Shown here: positions 1 to 8,692 of the stretch, piece after piece
Layout: each line of letters opens with the position of its first letter
How positions within the stretch are numbered: position 1 is the stretch's first letter
NCBI RefSeq assembly: GCF_002165135.1
Contig: NZ_NFZQ01000015.1
Location: 50,086 to 114,085, forward strand
Length of the DNA stretch: 64,000 nt
Direction of reading: 5' to 3'
From: Pseudomonas sp. SID14000
GTDB taxonomy: Bacteria > Pseudomonadota > Gammaproteobacteria > Pseudomonadales > Pseudomonadaceae
Notes under the pieces: model-generated
Seen by the model: the letters and a program-made list of their open reading frames with translations, nothing else
Databases searched by the model: none
What the model was told of the DNA's origin: nothing
Position numbers and translations under genes: made by a program

Positions 1-360
1 GCCGCCGGCGCAGACGTTCAGGCGTGGGTCGCGGTAGGCCGAAACCACCTCGAACTGGCGCAGGATGCCTTGGTCGTCGAGTGTCTTGATCAGCGATAGC
101 GTGGAACGCACGGCCGGCCAGTTGCGCGCTGGCGGTACCGCGAAAGGCGAAGCCCGACACAGCTGCCAGTCCGAAGCCGAACGCAGCAACTGATGGATCG
201 GCACCACGCCATACAGGCGGGCATCCACCAGCATCTCGCGAAACGGCCGGGTCTGGTGGTCCCCGGCCCATTGCGCGAACAACCAGAGATCACGCTCATC
301 GGCCTGCGCTGCAGCACCCAGCATGCCCAGTGCCAGCGACAGCCATCCAGCCCTTTTCAT
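1..360 (-). CDS. M15-family-like peptidase (partial, runs off the window)
   Basis: Only the first 120 codons are present; the gene continues beyond the window edge. The protein starts MKRAGW and has a short hydrophobic signal peptide ending in AAAQA, so it should be exported to the periplasm. The visible C-terminal stretch VVSAYRDPRLNVCAGG resembles the start of the zinc-binding region of M15 D-Ala-D-Ala carboxypeptidase-like proteins (pattern S-x-Y-R then N-x-x-x-G-G). The later His and Asp metal ligands that would confirm it lie outside the window. It is divergent from the following gene, with 67 bp between the starts. A peptidoglycan-trimming role is inferred from family resemblance only. 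Confidence 0.6.
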   Translation of the reverse strand, partial: MKRAGWLSLALGMLGAAAQADERDLWLFAQWAGDHQTRPFREMLVDARLYGVVPIHQLLRSASDWQLCRASPFAVPPARNWPAVRSTLSLIKTLDDQGILRQFEVVSAYRDPRLNVCAGG

Positions 361-427
361 CCCTGCTCTCCCTGCCACAGTATGTGCAACACTGCCGAAC
401 ACGGCAGCGCCCAACAAGGAGTTAAGC

Positions 428-1585
428 ATGCACAAGATTGCCTTATCGAGCCTCGCCGCCCTGGCCTTCAGCGGCCTTGCCGCCGCCGACGCGCGCATCG
501 ACCTGGGCGACGCCCAGCGCGTGACCCGCCTCTTCGCCTTCCCCAACAACTGCCAAGTGATCTGTTATCGCGACTGGACCCTGGAGCAGACCGTCGAACA
601 CTACCTGACCCAGAGCGTACGCCGCGACGGGCATGCGGCCGCCCAGGTGCATGTAAGCCGCGACAATGACCGCCTGCACGCAACCATCAGTGGCGTACCC
701 GCCAGCTATGCCAAGCCCCTGCGCAAGCTGCTCGACAGCGGCGAACTGGCCTATCAAGGGGCCACCCGGCTGAACGAGGACGGCAAATGGTCCTACGACT
801 GGTACCTGTTCCTGCCGCTGGGCATGGCCCTGCAGAACCGCCGCAGCATCGAACTGCTGCACTTCCCGCCGGACTACTCGCTGACCCAGGCCCAGGACTA
901 CCTGCGCTCCAACACCACCGACCGCTGGGCCGAGCTGCTGACCTTCAACGGCGTCGACGCCAGCCAGACCCCGGCCTACCAGACCATCATCGACATCGCC
1001 CCTATCGCCGCACCGGCCAGCGCGGGTGAGGCGCTGAAGGACACCTACAGCTACTTCAAGGACTACCAGGTGCGCATGGTCAGCGAGATGACCCTGCAGA
1101 ACCCCGCCAGGCCCTTGCCGATGGTGGCCTTCGGAGCGCCGGTGCGCAGCTGGATCCAGCAACAGTACGGGCCACAGGTGAATGTGCTGGGCCTGGTCAG
1201 CATCAGCCCGCAGGCAGGTGCCAAGGTGCCGGTACTGGGTGCCAACCACCCCAGCGCCATCTGGTATGCGGCGAACAAGGACAGCCACGGCGGCGACGAG
1301 GATGCAGCCAATGCCGCCGGCTTGAAAATGATGGGGCAGGACCTGACCGCAGCCTGCTGGCAGGCGGGGATGGGGCGCAATCAACGGGCCGATGCCAAGC
1401 TGACGCTGGATGCCTGCTCGACCAAGTGGCAGGTGACGCAGAAGAAGCAGACCTGCGAGCTGTTCTTCCGCACCGTGCGCAAGTACACGCCAGAGCAGGC
1501 GGCAGCAAAATGCAATACCGGCAGCGTGACCAGAAGCCTGCGCGATCTGGCCAAGCCAATGGAAGCTCAGCCACAGGACCTGTGA
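428..1585 (+). CDS. secreted protein of unknown function, 385 aa
   Basis: The chosen ATG follows an AAGGAG ribosome-binding site and starts a clear signal peptide (MHKIALSSLAALAFSG, cleavage near ALAAADA), so the mature protein is probably periplasmic. An in-frame start 105 bp upstream lacks a ribosome site and would bury the signal peptide. The mature part is rich in aromatic residues. It has six or more cysteines, several paired in the last 100 residues, as expected of an oxidised periplasmic fold. I recognise no catalytic motif and cannot name a function. It lies between a divergent peptidase gene and convergent rimI. Confidence 0.8.
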   Translation: MHKIALSSLAALAFSGLAAADARIDLGDAQRVTRLFAFPNNCQVICYRDWTLEQTVEHYLTQSVRRDGHAAAQVHVSRDNDRLHATISGVPASYAKPLRKLLDSGELAYQGATRLNEDGKWSYDWYLFLPLGMALQNRRSIELLHFPPDYSLTQAQDYLRSNTTDRWAELLTFNGVDASQTPAYQTIIDIAPIAAPASAGEALKDTYSYFKDYQVRMVSEMTLQNPARPLPMVAFGAPVRSWIQQQYGPQVNVLGLVSISPQAGAKVPVLGANHPSAIWYAANKDSHGGDEDAANAAGLKMMGQDLTAACWQAGMGRNQRADAKLTLDACSTKWQVTQKKQTCELFFRTVRKYTPEQAAAKCNTGSVTRSLRDLAKPMEAQPQDL

Positions 1586-1601
1586 TTGAAGGCCGCCCTG
1601 C

Positions 1602-2057
1602 TCAGTCTTCGAGCAGGGTACAGGCCATCACCAGAGCGTCTTCACGGCCGCCGGCAACCGGATAATAGTCGCGGCGGCGGCCGATTTCGTTGAAACCGTA
1701 GCGCTCGTACAAGCGATAGGCCGACTGGTTGCTGGCGCGCACTTCCAGGAAGCACTCGCGGCCATTGAGCTGGTAGGCCCGGGCCATCAGGTGCTCGAGC
1801 AGACGCAGGCCCAGGCCGCGGCCCTGGTTTTCCGGCTTGACAGTGATGTTGAGCAGGTGCGCCTCGTCGATGATAACGTTGATCACGCCATGGCCCACTT
1901 GCTGCTGACCATCGAACATCAGCCAGACTTCGTACGACTTGAGCGCATCCTGAAAAATCCCTCGGGTCCAGGGATGACTGAACGCGGCATATTCGATCTT
2001 AAGTACGGCATCCAGATCCGCCTCGGTCATCGGGCGGAAACTGATCGAGTCACTCAT
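1602..2057 (-). CDS. rimI: ribosomal-protein-alanine N-acetyltransferase RimI
   Basis: This GNAT-family acetyltransferase of 151 aa is the usual length for RimI, which acetylates the N-terminal alanine of ribosomal protein S18 with acetyl-CoA. The N-terminal strand reads ISFRPMTEADLDAVLKIE. The acetyl-CoA pyrophosphate loop is visible as ENQGRGLGLRLLEHLM, and the family tail as ASNQSAYRLYERYGFNEIGRRRDYY. Its start overlaps the stop of the upstream gene by 4 bp (ATGA), so the two are translationally coupled. In enterobacteria rimI is similarly coupled to holD. Confidence 0.93.
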   Translation of the reverse strand: MSDSISFRPMTEADLDAVLKIEYAAFSHPWTRGIFQDALKSYEVWLMFDGQQQVGHGVINVIIDEAHLLNITVKPENQGRGLGLRLLEHLMARAYQLNGRECFLEVRASNQSAYRLYERYGFNEIGRRRDYYPVAGGREDALVMACTLLED

Positions 2058-2875
2058 TCAACGCTCTTCCAGCGCGCCATCAGCTGGCGCATGGCTTTCC
2101 AGACGTCCGCCTTGCGCTGCGGCTCGTCCATCAACAGTTCAAGGCCCGGCAAGGCCCAGGCTTCGCCCAGGCCCTCGATCTTCAGGGTTTGGTAATAGGC
2201 TTCGCCGTCGGCATTGGCGGCAAAGCGCAGCGCCGGCAGGCCAATCAGCCACAGGCAGGTGCACGGGGCGTCTTCCAGGCGCGCCTGGACAAAGCCCTGG
2301 ACGAAATCGCGCGCGGCTTCCGGGCCCTGGTCCATGTTGCCGCGCACCAGCAGCGGCCAGCGCACCGGCTCGCCGATGATCTGCGGAGCGTCAGGCAGGC
2401 CGGCGGCGCGCAGCATGTCCTTGAGCAGCAGGTAGGACGGGTCGCGGCTCTGGAACGGCTGGCCGGTGGCCAGTTCCACCAGCAGCAGGCAACTGCCGGC
2501 GCGCAGCAACTGCAGCGAAAAGCGCGGGGGTGGCACCGGGGCCGTGCGCGGTGGCGCGGCCTGCTCCTCGGCCTCGACGGGCTTGGCGGCCGGCTTGGGC
2601 GCACTGCCCGGGCGCGGAATCTCGATTTTCGGCCGCTCGCCGGAGCGGGCCTGCGGGGTGGCGGGCGTCTCGTTGGCTGCCGGTGCCGGCTTTACTTCGA
2701 AATCGAGGGCCTCGACCGGCGCCACCGGCAGCAGCAGCTCGGGCCGCGACGGTGCAGCGAACGGCAGTTCGGCGCGCGGCAGCCAGTGCACCACTTGCAT
2801 GGCGGAAAGGTAGGCGCGGCGACGGGGTTCGGTGAGCAAGGAGCGGGTTTCCGAGGGGTGGAGACAATTGGCCAT
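2054..2875 (-). CDS. proline/alanine-rich protein upstream of rimI, holD position
   Basis: The protein is about 273 aa from the chosen ATG; a second start 75 bp downstream (MQVVHWLPRAEL) is also possible. Residues about 45-130 are Pro/Ala/Lys-rich and probably disordered. The C-terminal 120 residues look folded (for example CTCLWLIGLPALRF) and end in an amphipathic helix. It occupies the place held in enterobacteria by holD, the polymerase III psi subunit, directly before rimI and overlapping it by 4 bp. I cannot confirm homology to psi from sequence, so the function is left open. The start lies at the edge of a long inverted repeat. Confidence 0.75.
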   Translation of the reverse strand: MANCLHPSETRSLLTEPRRRAYLSAMQVVHWLPRAELPFAAPSRPELLLPVAPVEALDFEVKPAPAANETPATPQARSGERPKIEIPRPGSAPKPAAKPVEAEEQAAPPRTAPVPPPRFSLQLLRAGSCLLLVELATGQPFQSRDPSYLLLKDMLRAAGLPDAPQIIGEPVRWPLLVRGNMDQGPEAARDFVQGFVQARLEDAPCTCLWLIGLPALRFAANADGEAYYQTLKIEGLGEAWALPGLELLMDEPQRKADVWKAMRQLMARWKSVE

Positions 2876-2890
2876 TCTAACGTGTACGCC

Positions 2891-3186
2891 TTGGTTTTTG
2901 CAGCGCCTATCAGACCGAGCGCCGCCCGCGCGGCGCTTCGCAGGGCAAGCCCGCTCCCACATTTGTTGCAACGTGCCGAACCTGACAGGCCATGGTTGCC
3001 AGCCTTGATGGGCCGGCTGGACTTCAGGGCTGGCGCTGCTGCCGCCCCACTTGCCTCAAGCCGTGCACCAAGGCTGACAACACCTCTTTCACAGGCATGG
3101 CCACGTTGCAACAAATGTGGGAGCGGGCTCGCCCCGCGAAGCGCCGCGCGGGCGGCGCTCGATCTCACCGGCGCCACAAAAACCAA
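2891..3186. repeat. large inverted repeat pair of REP type
   Basis: Two arms of about 87 nt (2891-2977 and 3099-3186) are near-perfect inverted copies around a ~120 bp centre. Each contains the REP core for 'gggagcgggct' plus a GC palindrome gcgccgcgcgggcggcgc. The pair fills most of the 400-bp gap between the rimI partner gene and mksF; I see no gene in that gap. Confidence 0.85.
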
Positions 3187-3278
3187 GACGTACTCCACCA
3201 TTACAGACCAAGGGGTGAAAACCTCCCCCTCGGATGCAGTACAATCGCCCCCTTTTTCTTGGCAACGAGTCGAAGCCA

Positions 3279-4568
3279 ATGATCGAACCCAAGCGCGTCC
3301 TGCGCGCCCTAGCCGAACACTGGGCCCTGATCGAGCCGCTGTGCGAGCGTTTCGACCAGGGCACCCTGAGCCTGGTCGAGTTGCGCCAGCATGTGGCTCG
3401 CCAGCAGGTCGAGAGCACCCCGCAGGACATCACCCAGTTGCTCGACGTGTGGATCCGTCTGGATATCCTGGTCCCGGTGGCCAAGAGCCCGAACCGTTTC
3501 GAGCTCAACGCGCAGATCCACGACTTCCTCGCCTACCTGCGCCGTGAACACCGGCTGGGCCTGTGCCTGGAGATCGAAGCCTACCTGCGCCACCTGGAAC
3601 GCCTGGCCGGGCATATCCAGGACGCCTTCGACAATCGCGACAGCGACGACCTGGCGCGCCAGCTGCGCCTGCTCGACATGCGCGTGCGCGATGTACTGAA
3701 AAAGCTCGACAACGACGAGCAGGCACTGGTGGCCGTGGCCGAGCGGGCCAAGACCAGCAACCGCCAGATCCCACTGCGCCAGCGGTATGCCGAAGTGCTG
3801 GCGACCTGGGACGAGTACGTCGAGCCCATGATCCAGCTGGTCAACGCCGACGGCGCCTTCGAACAGGGCGTACGCAAGGTCGAGACCGTATTGCTGAAGC
3901 TGCTGGGTGAACAGGCGCGCCTGGGCCACCTGGTCGACGACGACATGCTGCTACGCACCCACGCGCGCATCCTGGAAATGCAGACCAGCGCCCAGCTGAC
4001 CCTGCGCCACGCCCGGGAACTGCTACTGCCGCTGCGTGAAGAGGCCCGCCGGCACAACGCCGTGACCCGTGGCGCCGCACTGGCCCTGTCGGTGATCCGG
4101 CGCAAGGGCATCGACGCCGTACCGCAAGCGGCCATGCCGATGTTCACCCGCCCGCAAAGCACCTTCCTCGGCAGCGCCAGCCAGGTCGAGGCCTACGTCT
4201 ACGCCCTGGCCCGCTTCGAGCCCAAGCCGGCGCGTTTCCCCAAGGCGCACAAGACCCAGTCCGGCGCCCTGCCGCGCGCACCGCGCACGGTCAAGGAAAT
4301 GGCCGAGCGCTGTGAACAGGCCCTGCCGCTGCCCGACCTGATGGTCTGGCTGCTGGAGCAGGAACCCGAAGGCGCCACCGACGAGTTGCTGTACTGGTTC
4401 TCGCGCCTGTCGCGGGAAAAGCGCTTCAAGCGCGAACGCCTCGACCGCCGCGAGTACATCACCCAGGAACACCTGGTCAGCCTGCGCTCGTTCGCCCTGA
4501 CCTCCAGCCGCGAAGACGCCGCCAGCGCGCCTACCGAATCCAACGCGAGCCCAGCCCATGCATCTTGA
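3279..4568 (+). CDS. mksF: MksF, kleisin-type subunit of the Mks condensin
   Basis: This 429-aa largely helical protein is the first gene of a three-gene condensin operon. MksF bridges the heads of the SMC-like MksB and recruits MksE, helping to organise and segregate the chromosome. The identification rests on operon order (kleisin, small subunit, SMC-like ATPase), the length, and the leucine- and arginine-rich helical sequence with a winged-helix-like N terminus. The ATG chosen gives MIEPKRVLRALAEHW; an upstream in-frame ATG at 3234 is less likely. The 3' end overlaps mksE by 11 bp. The same subunit is called JetA in anti-plasmid Wadjet systems. Confidence 0.85.
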   Translation: MIEPKRVLRALAEHWALIEPLCERFDQGTLSLVELRQHVARQQVESTPQDITQLLDVWIRLDILVPVAKSPNRFELNAQIHDFLAYLRREHRLGLCLEIEAYLRHLERLAGHIQDAFDNRDSDDLARQLRLLDMRVRDVLKKLDNDEQALVAVAERAKTSNRQIPLRQRYAEVLATWDEYVEPMIQLVNADGAFEQGVRKVETVLLKLLGEQARLGHLVDDDMLLRTHARILEMQTSAQLTLRHARELLLPLREEARRHNAVTRGAALALSVIRRKGIDAVPQAAMPMFTRPQSTFLGSASQVEAYVYALARFEPKPARFPKAHKTQSGALPRAPRTVKEMAERCEQALPLPDLMVWLLEQEPEGATDELLYWFSRLSREKRFKRERLDRREYITQEHLVSLRSFALTSSREDAASAPTESNASPAHAS

Positions 4569-5265
4569 TCTTTCCGAACTGTCCCAGCTCGCGCCGATCT
4601 TCCGCGAGCTGTTCAAAGGCTTCCACGTCAGCCGTCGCGACCCCGAGCTGTACGCCCAGCTGTCGAACTTCCAGGACCAGTACCGCACCCTGTTCAAGGC
4701 CTTGGGCTTCGAACTGGTGTGCGACACCCGTGGCTTCTACTACTTCGTGCCGGACATGACCGCCGCACAGGTCAACAAGACCGCGCAGCGCCTGTCGCTG
4801 TTCACCTTCATCCTGGTCGAGCACTTGGCCGACCAGGGCCGCGACCCGATGGCCGTGCTCGATGGCGGCAGCATCGGCCGTGACGAACTGCCCTCGCTGC
4901 TGGACAAGTACCGCGACCTGTTCCTGCAGGCCGAAGTGCAGACCGTGGACGAGCTGGAAGAAAAAATCCTGCGCCGCATGACCCAGCTCGGCTTCGCCTT
5001 CGAGGAAGGCGGCATCTACCGCTTCCTGCCGCCGATGCACCGCTTCCTCGATGTGTGCCTGGCCGTGCAACAGGACCGCGACTTGGCGGCCACCCTGCAC
5101 AGCGACCTGCCGCTGCCGACCCCGGTGCTGGTCGAGGAAGAAAGCCCCGAAGAACTCAACCGCACCGACGACCCGCTCGACCTCAGCCCCTTCGAGGGCG
5201 AGGAAAGCGAAGAGGAAGCCCTGGCCCGGGCAATCCGCGAAGAGCAACAGGAGATTGACGCATGA
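4558..5265 (+). CDS. mksE: MksE, small subunit of the Mks condensin
   Basis: This 235-aa protein starts MHLDLSELSQLAPIF inside the end of mksF and ends 4 bp inside mksB, so all three subunits are translationally coupled. Its N-terminal 190 residues are predicted tandem winged-helix domains of the MukE/MksE kind. The C-terminal tail (about residues 185-235) is very acidic (EEESPEELNRTDD, EGEESEEEA). MksE binds the kleisin and modulates DNA capture by MksB. The equivalent subunit in Wadjet is JetB. Confidence 0.85.
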   Translation: MHLDLSELSQLAPIFRELFKGFHVSRRDPELYAQLSNFQDQYRTLFKALGFELVCDTRGFYYFVPDMTAAQVNKTAQRLSLFTFILVEHLADQGRDPMAVLDGGSIGRDELPSLLDKYRDLFLQAEVQTVDELEEKILRRMTQLGFAFEEGGIYRFLPPMHRFLDVCLAVQQDRDLAATLHSDLPLPTPVLVEEESPEELNRTDDPLDLSPFEGEESEEEALARAIREEQQEIDA

Positions 5266-8096
5266 GCCAGGAACGCTACGGCATCCGCCGCTTCGCACTG
5301 CTCAACACCGCCGGCTACAGCCTTGGCCTGTTCCCGCTGGAACAGCCGCTGTCGGTCTACGGTGCCAACAACCTGGGTAAATCGGCGTCGATCAACGCCC
5401 TGCAGTTCCCGATCCTGGCGCGCATGTCGGACATGAGTTTCGGCAAGTACAGCCTCGAGCAGTCGCGTCGTTTCTACTTCGCCAGCGACACTTCGTACAT
5501 TCTCTGCGAACTGGCCCTGCCCCACGGCCCGCACGTGATCGGCGTGGTCGGCCGTGGCCCCGGCGGCGGTTTCGGCCACCAGTTCTTCGCCTACAAGGGC
5601 GAGCTGGACCTGGACCACTACCAGAAGAACGACACCTGCCTGCGCCAGAAAGAGCTGTTCACCAACCTCGAGCGCCTGGGGATAAAGGCCTACGAGCTGA
5701 AGCCGGACGAACTGCGCCGCCTGCTGGTCGGCGGCCACACCTCGGTGCCGCTGGACCTGACCATGATCCCGCTGCGCTCGACCAGCGAGCAAAGCCTGAA
5801 AACCTTCCGCGCACTGTTCATCAACCTGCTGCACATGCGCGAAATTACAGCCGCCAAGCTCAAGCAGCTGTTCCTCGATGCCTTCGAGCACAGCCTGCGC
5901 TCGGGCAGCGTCGACTATATTGCCGCCTGCGAAGAAGCCTTCCGCGACGTGCGCCGCATGGAACAGGACTACAACGCCCTGGTCGCCGCCGGCCCGCTGG
6001 TCGAGGCCCTGGCCGGCGGTGTGGCCCAGCGCGACATTCTACGCGGCAAGCTGCACCGCATTTCGCCAGTGCTCGACACCCTGCTGGGCACCTGGCAGGA
6101 ATACGCCATGGCGCGCAAGGAAGAGCTGGTAATCCAGGCCGAGCACTACCGTGGCGAGCAGGACCGCCTGCAGAACGACCAGCGCGGCGGCACCCAGGAA
6201 CTGATGCGCCTGGAGCGTGAAATCACCGGTATCCAGCGCTGGCTGGGCGAGCTGTCGGTGCTCAAGCACCGCTTCGCCCTGGTCGATGACGTCAAGGTGC
6301 TGGAGCAGCAACTGCTGGCTGCCAAGGACGCCCACGATGAACTGGCCGGCGCCCTGGCCCAGTCGCGGCAGTTCAGCGCCGAAGACCTGGACGAACGCGT
6401 CCGCGACCTGGAAAAGCGCCTGAAGCAGGTCAAGCAGCAGCTCGACCACGCCGACAACAACAGCTACGCCCGCCTGCGCGAAGAGTTCTCGCAGCAGGAT
6501 GTCGACCGCCTGATGCGCCTGTTCAACGGCGCCCTGTTCAGCCTTCCGCTGGGTGACCGCGGTATCGAACTGGACGACAGCGACCTGTGGGTAAAATCGC
6601 TGGAAGCGGTGCTCGACGGCTTCAAAGGCGAACGCTTCGAAGCCCCAGGCCTGTCCATCGACCTGTCGCACATCGACCCACCTGCACTGCAGGCCCTGGC
6701 CGACCGTGCCGCCCTGCGCGACCAGAAAGAGCGCCTGGAAAAAGAGCTGAAACAGCTCAAGACCCAGCAAGCCGTGGCCGCCGACCGCTCCGCCTCCAAG
6801 GCGCAGACCGAAGCCCTGTACCAGGAAGTGCTGGACGCGCAGAAAGCACTGGAAGACTTCCGCCGCAGCGAAACCCTCGCCGCCGAAGAACCCGAGAAGC
6901 TGGAACAGCTGTCGCAACTGGAAGCCGCCCAGGACGAACTCAAGCGCTCCAGCGACGCCTTCACTGAGCGCGTCCAGCAACTGTCGGCCAAGCTGCAACT
7001 GGTCGGCCGGCAAATCGGCGACCTCGAGGCCAAGCAGCGCACTCTTGAAGACGCCCTGCGCCGTCGCCAGTTGCTGCCGGCCGACCTGCCCTATGGCACG
7101 CCATACATGGAAGCCATCGACGACTCGATGGACAACCTGCTGCCGCTGCTCAACGATTACCAGGACAGCTGGCAGAGCCTGCAGCGGGTGGACAACCAGA
7201 TCGAAGCGCTGTACGCCCAGGTGCGCCTGAAAGGTGTGGCCAAGTTCGACAGCGAAGACGACATGGAACGCCGCCTGCAGCTGCTGGTGAACGCCTATGC
7301 GCACCGCACCGACGAAGCCCTGACCTTGGCCAAGGCCCGCCGCGCCGCGGTCACCGACATCGCCCGGACCTTGCGCAACATCCGCAGCGACTACGACAGC
7401 CTCGAGCACCAGTTGGCCCTGTTCAACCGCGAGATCAACAGGCGCCAGGTATCCAACCTGGAGAGCTTCCGCGTGGTGCTGGCGCCGAACAAGGAAGCGC
7501 TCAAGCACATCGACCAGATCATCCACAGCGCCGGTCAGTACGAAGAAGGCGAAACCCTGTCGGTGTTCGACCTGACCCAGAGCGCCGAGCAGGACAACAA
7601 GAACGAAGAGGCCAAGGAATACCTGGCACGGCTGGTGGCTGCCAACCACAACCAGCTGGGCCTGAAGGACCTGTTCGAGCTGGCGTTCGAGATCACCAAG
7701 GTCAACGGCCAGCCGGTGATCCACGCCGACATCGACGGCGCGGCATCCAACGGCACCACCATGACCATCAAGGCGCTGACCAACATGTACCTGTTGCTGC
7801 ACCTGATGGACCGCGACCTGGCCGGGCGCATCCGCCTGCCGTACTACCTGGACGAAGCAGCGGACATCGACGAACGCAACCAGGCTGCGCTGCTGGAGAC
7901 CAGCCTGCAGCTGGGCTTCGTACCGATTCTGGCGAGCGTGAAGCCGCAGGTGTCGGCGCGGGTGGCGATCGACCTGGAAGGTGGCAGCGGGCCGAATGGC
8001 ATCTACATCGACGAGGCGGACTGGAAGTTCATCAGCCGTCGGGATGAGGTGAAGGCGGTTGTGCGTGAGGATCATCAGGCCGAAGAGTTGGCCTGA
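5262..8096 (+). CDS. mksB: MksB, SMC-like ATPase of the Mks condensin
   Basis: The 944-aa length matches the short MksB type rather than MukB (about 1,480). The N-terminal head carries a Walker A segment VYGANNLGKSASINAL near residue 28. Two long coiled-coil arms follow (about residues 290-400 and 480-620), rich in Glu, Gln, Lys and Leu, with a small hinge between. The C-terminal head has a signature-like helix (NGTTMTIKAL) and a Walker B YYLDEAADID near residue 865. It provides the ATP-driven DNA loop-forming activity of the complex. No JetD/MksG nuclease follows; the next gene is convergent creA. Confidence 0.9.
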   Translation: MSQERYGIRRFALLNTAGYSLGLFPLEQPLSVYGANNLGKSASINALQFPILARMSDMSFGKYSLEQSRRFYFASDTSYILCELALPHGPHVIGVVGRGPGGGFGHQFFAYKGELDLDHYQKNDTCLRQKELFTNLERLGIKAYELKPDELRRLLVGGHTSVPLDLTMIPLRSTSEQSLKTFRALFINLLHMREITAAKLKQLFLDAFEHSLRSGSVDYIAACEEAFRDVRRMEQDYNALVAAGPLVEALAGGVAQRDILRGKLHRISPVLDTLLGTWQEYAMARKEELVIQAEHYRGEQDRLQNDQRGGTQELMRLEREITGIQRWLGELSVLKHRFALVDDVKVLEQQLLAAKDAHDELAGALAQSRQFSAEDLDERVRDLEKRLKQVKQQLDHADNNSYARLREEFSQQDVDRLMRLFNGALFSLPLGDRGIELDDSDLWVKSLEAVLDGFKGERFEAPGLSIDLSHIDPPALQALADRAALRDQKERLEKELKQLKTQQAVAADRSASKAQTEALYQEVLDAQKALEDFRRSETLAAEEPEKLEQLSQLEAAQDELKRSSDAFTERVQQLSAKLQLVGRQIGDLEAKQRTLEDALRRRQLLPADLPYGTPYMEAIDDSMDNLLPLLNDYQDSWQSLQRVDNQIEALYAQVRLKGVAKFDSEDDMERRLQLLVNAYAHRTDEALTLAKARRAAVTDIARTLRNIRSDYDSLEHQLALFNREINRRQVSNLESFRVVLAPNKEALKHIDQIIHSAGQYEEGETLSVFDLTQSAEQDNKNEEAKEYLARLVAANHNQLGLKDLFELAFEITKVNGQPVIHADIDGAASNGTTMTIKALTNMYLLLHLMDRDLAGRIRLPYYLDEAADIDERNQAALLETSLQLGFVPILASVKPQVSARVAIDLEGGSGPNGIYIDEADWKFISRRDEVKAVVREDHQAEELA

Positions 8097-8102
8097 TGTA
8101 GC

Positions 8103-8214
8103 TGGGGCCGCGTTGTGGCCCATTCGCAGCACAAGGCTGCTCCTACAAAGGCCTGCGTACGCCGATCAATGTAGGAGCAGCCTTGTGCTGCGAATGGAGG
8201 CCAAAGGCCTCCCG
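8103..8214. repeat. REP pair
   Basis: Inverted arms cattcgcagcacaaggctgc and gcagccttgtgctgcgaatg are separated by about 20 nt. The pair sits between the convergent ends of mksB and creA, where it can act as a transcription barrier. Confidence 0.85.
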
Positions 8215-8230
8215 GCAATCTGTCAGGCTA

Positions 8231-8692
8231 TCAATGAGCCCAAGGCAGAATCGGAATCGCGGTCACCGCATTCTGCGGGCTGCCTTCGATCATGCGGTCG
8301 CTGTACACCAGGTACACCAGCGTATTGCGCTTCTTGTCCAGGAAGCGCACCACCTGCATGGTCTTGAACACCAGCGAGGTACGTTCCTTGAACACTTCCT
8401 CGCCATCCTTCAGCTCACCCTTGAAACTGATCGGCCCAACCTGACGACAGGCAATCGATGCCTCCGCCCGGTCCTCCGCCAGCCCCAGCCCACCCTTCAC
8501 GCCGCCGGTCTTGGCCCGCGACAGGTAGCAGGTCACGCCCTCGACCTTGGGGTCGTCGAACGCCTCGACCACAATACGGTCATTCGGCCCGAGGAACTTG
8601 AACACGGTGGACACCTGGCCGATTTCCTCGGCCCCGGCCAGCATTGGCAGCACCAATGCTGCCACGCCGATTACCCGCTTCAACAGGCTCAT
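8231..8692 (-). CDS. creA: CreA-family periplasmic protein
   Basis: The protein is 153 aa with an N-terminal signal peptide (MSLLKRVIGVAALVLPMLAGA). The body matches the CreA family: EIGQVSTVFKFLGPNDRIV, a single Cys in GVTCYLSRAKTGG and another in ASIACRQVGP, and NTLVYLVYSDRMIEGSP near the end. The biochemical function of CreA is unknown. The start codon overlaps the proB stop (ATGA), so it is co-transcribed with and translationally coupled to proB; no functional link is evident. Confidence 0.9.
   Translation of the reverse strand: MSLLKRVIGVAALVLPMLAGAEEIGQVSTVFKFLGPNDRIVVEAFDDPKVEGVTCYLSRAKTGGVKGGLGLAEDRAEASIACRQVGPISFKGELKDGEEVFKERTSLVFKTMQVVRFLDKKRNTLVYLVYSDRMIEGSPQNAVTAIPILPWAH

Noticed and set aside
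443..1384. 313-codon open frame on the minus strand
   Set aside because: Antisense to the secreted-protein gene, which has a good ribosome site and signal peptide.
3279..8096. Wadjet (JetABCD) anti-plasmid defence system
   Set aside because: The JetD nuclease subunit is absent from both flanks, so the Mks condensin reading is preferred.
6039..8132. 697-codon open frame on the minus strand
   Set aside because: It is the antisense shadow of mksB; high GC and biased third positions keep the frame open, and its translation is Val/Gln/Leu/Gly-rich without domains.
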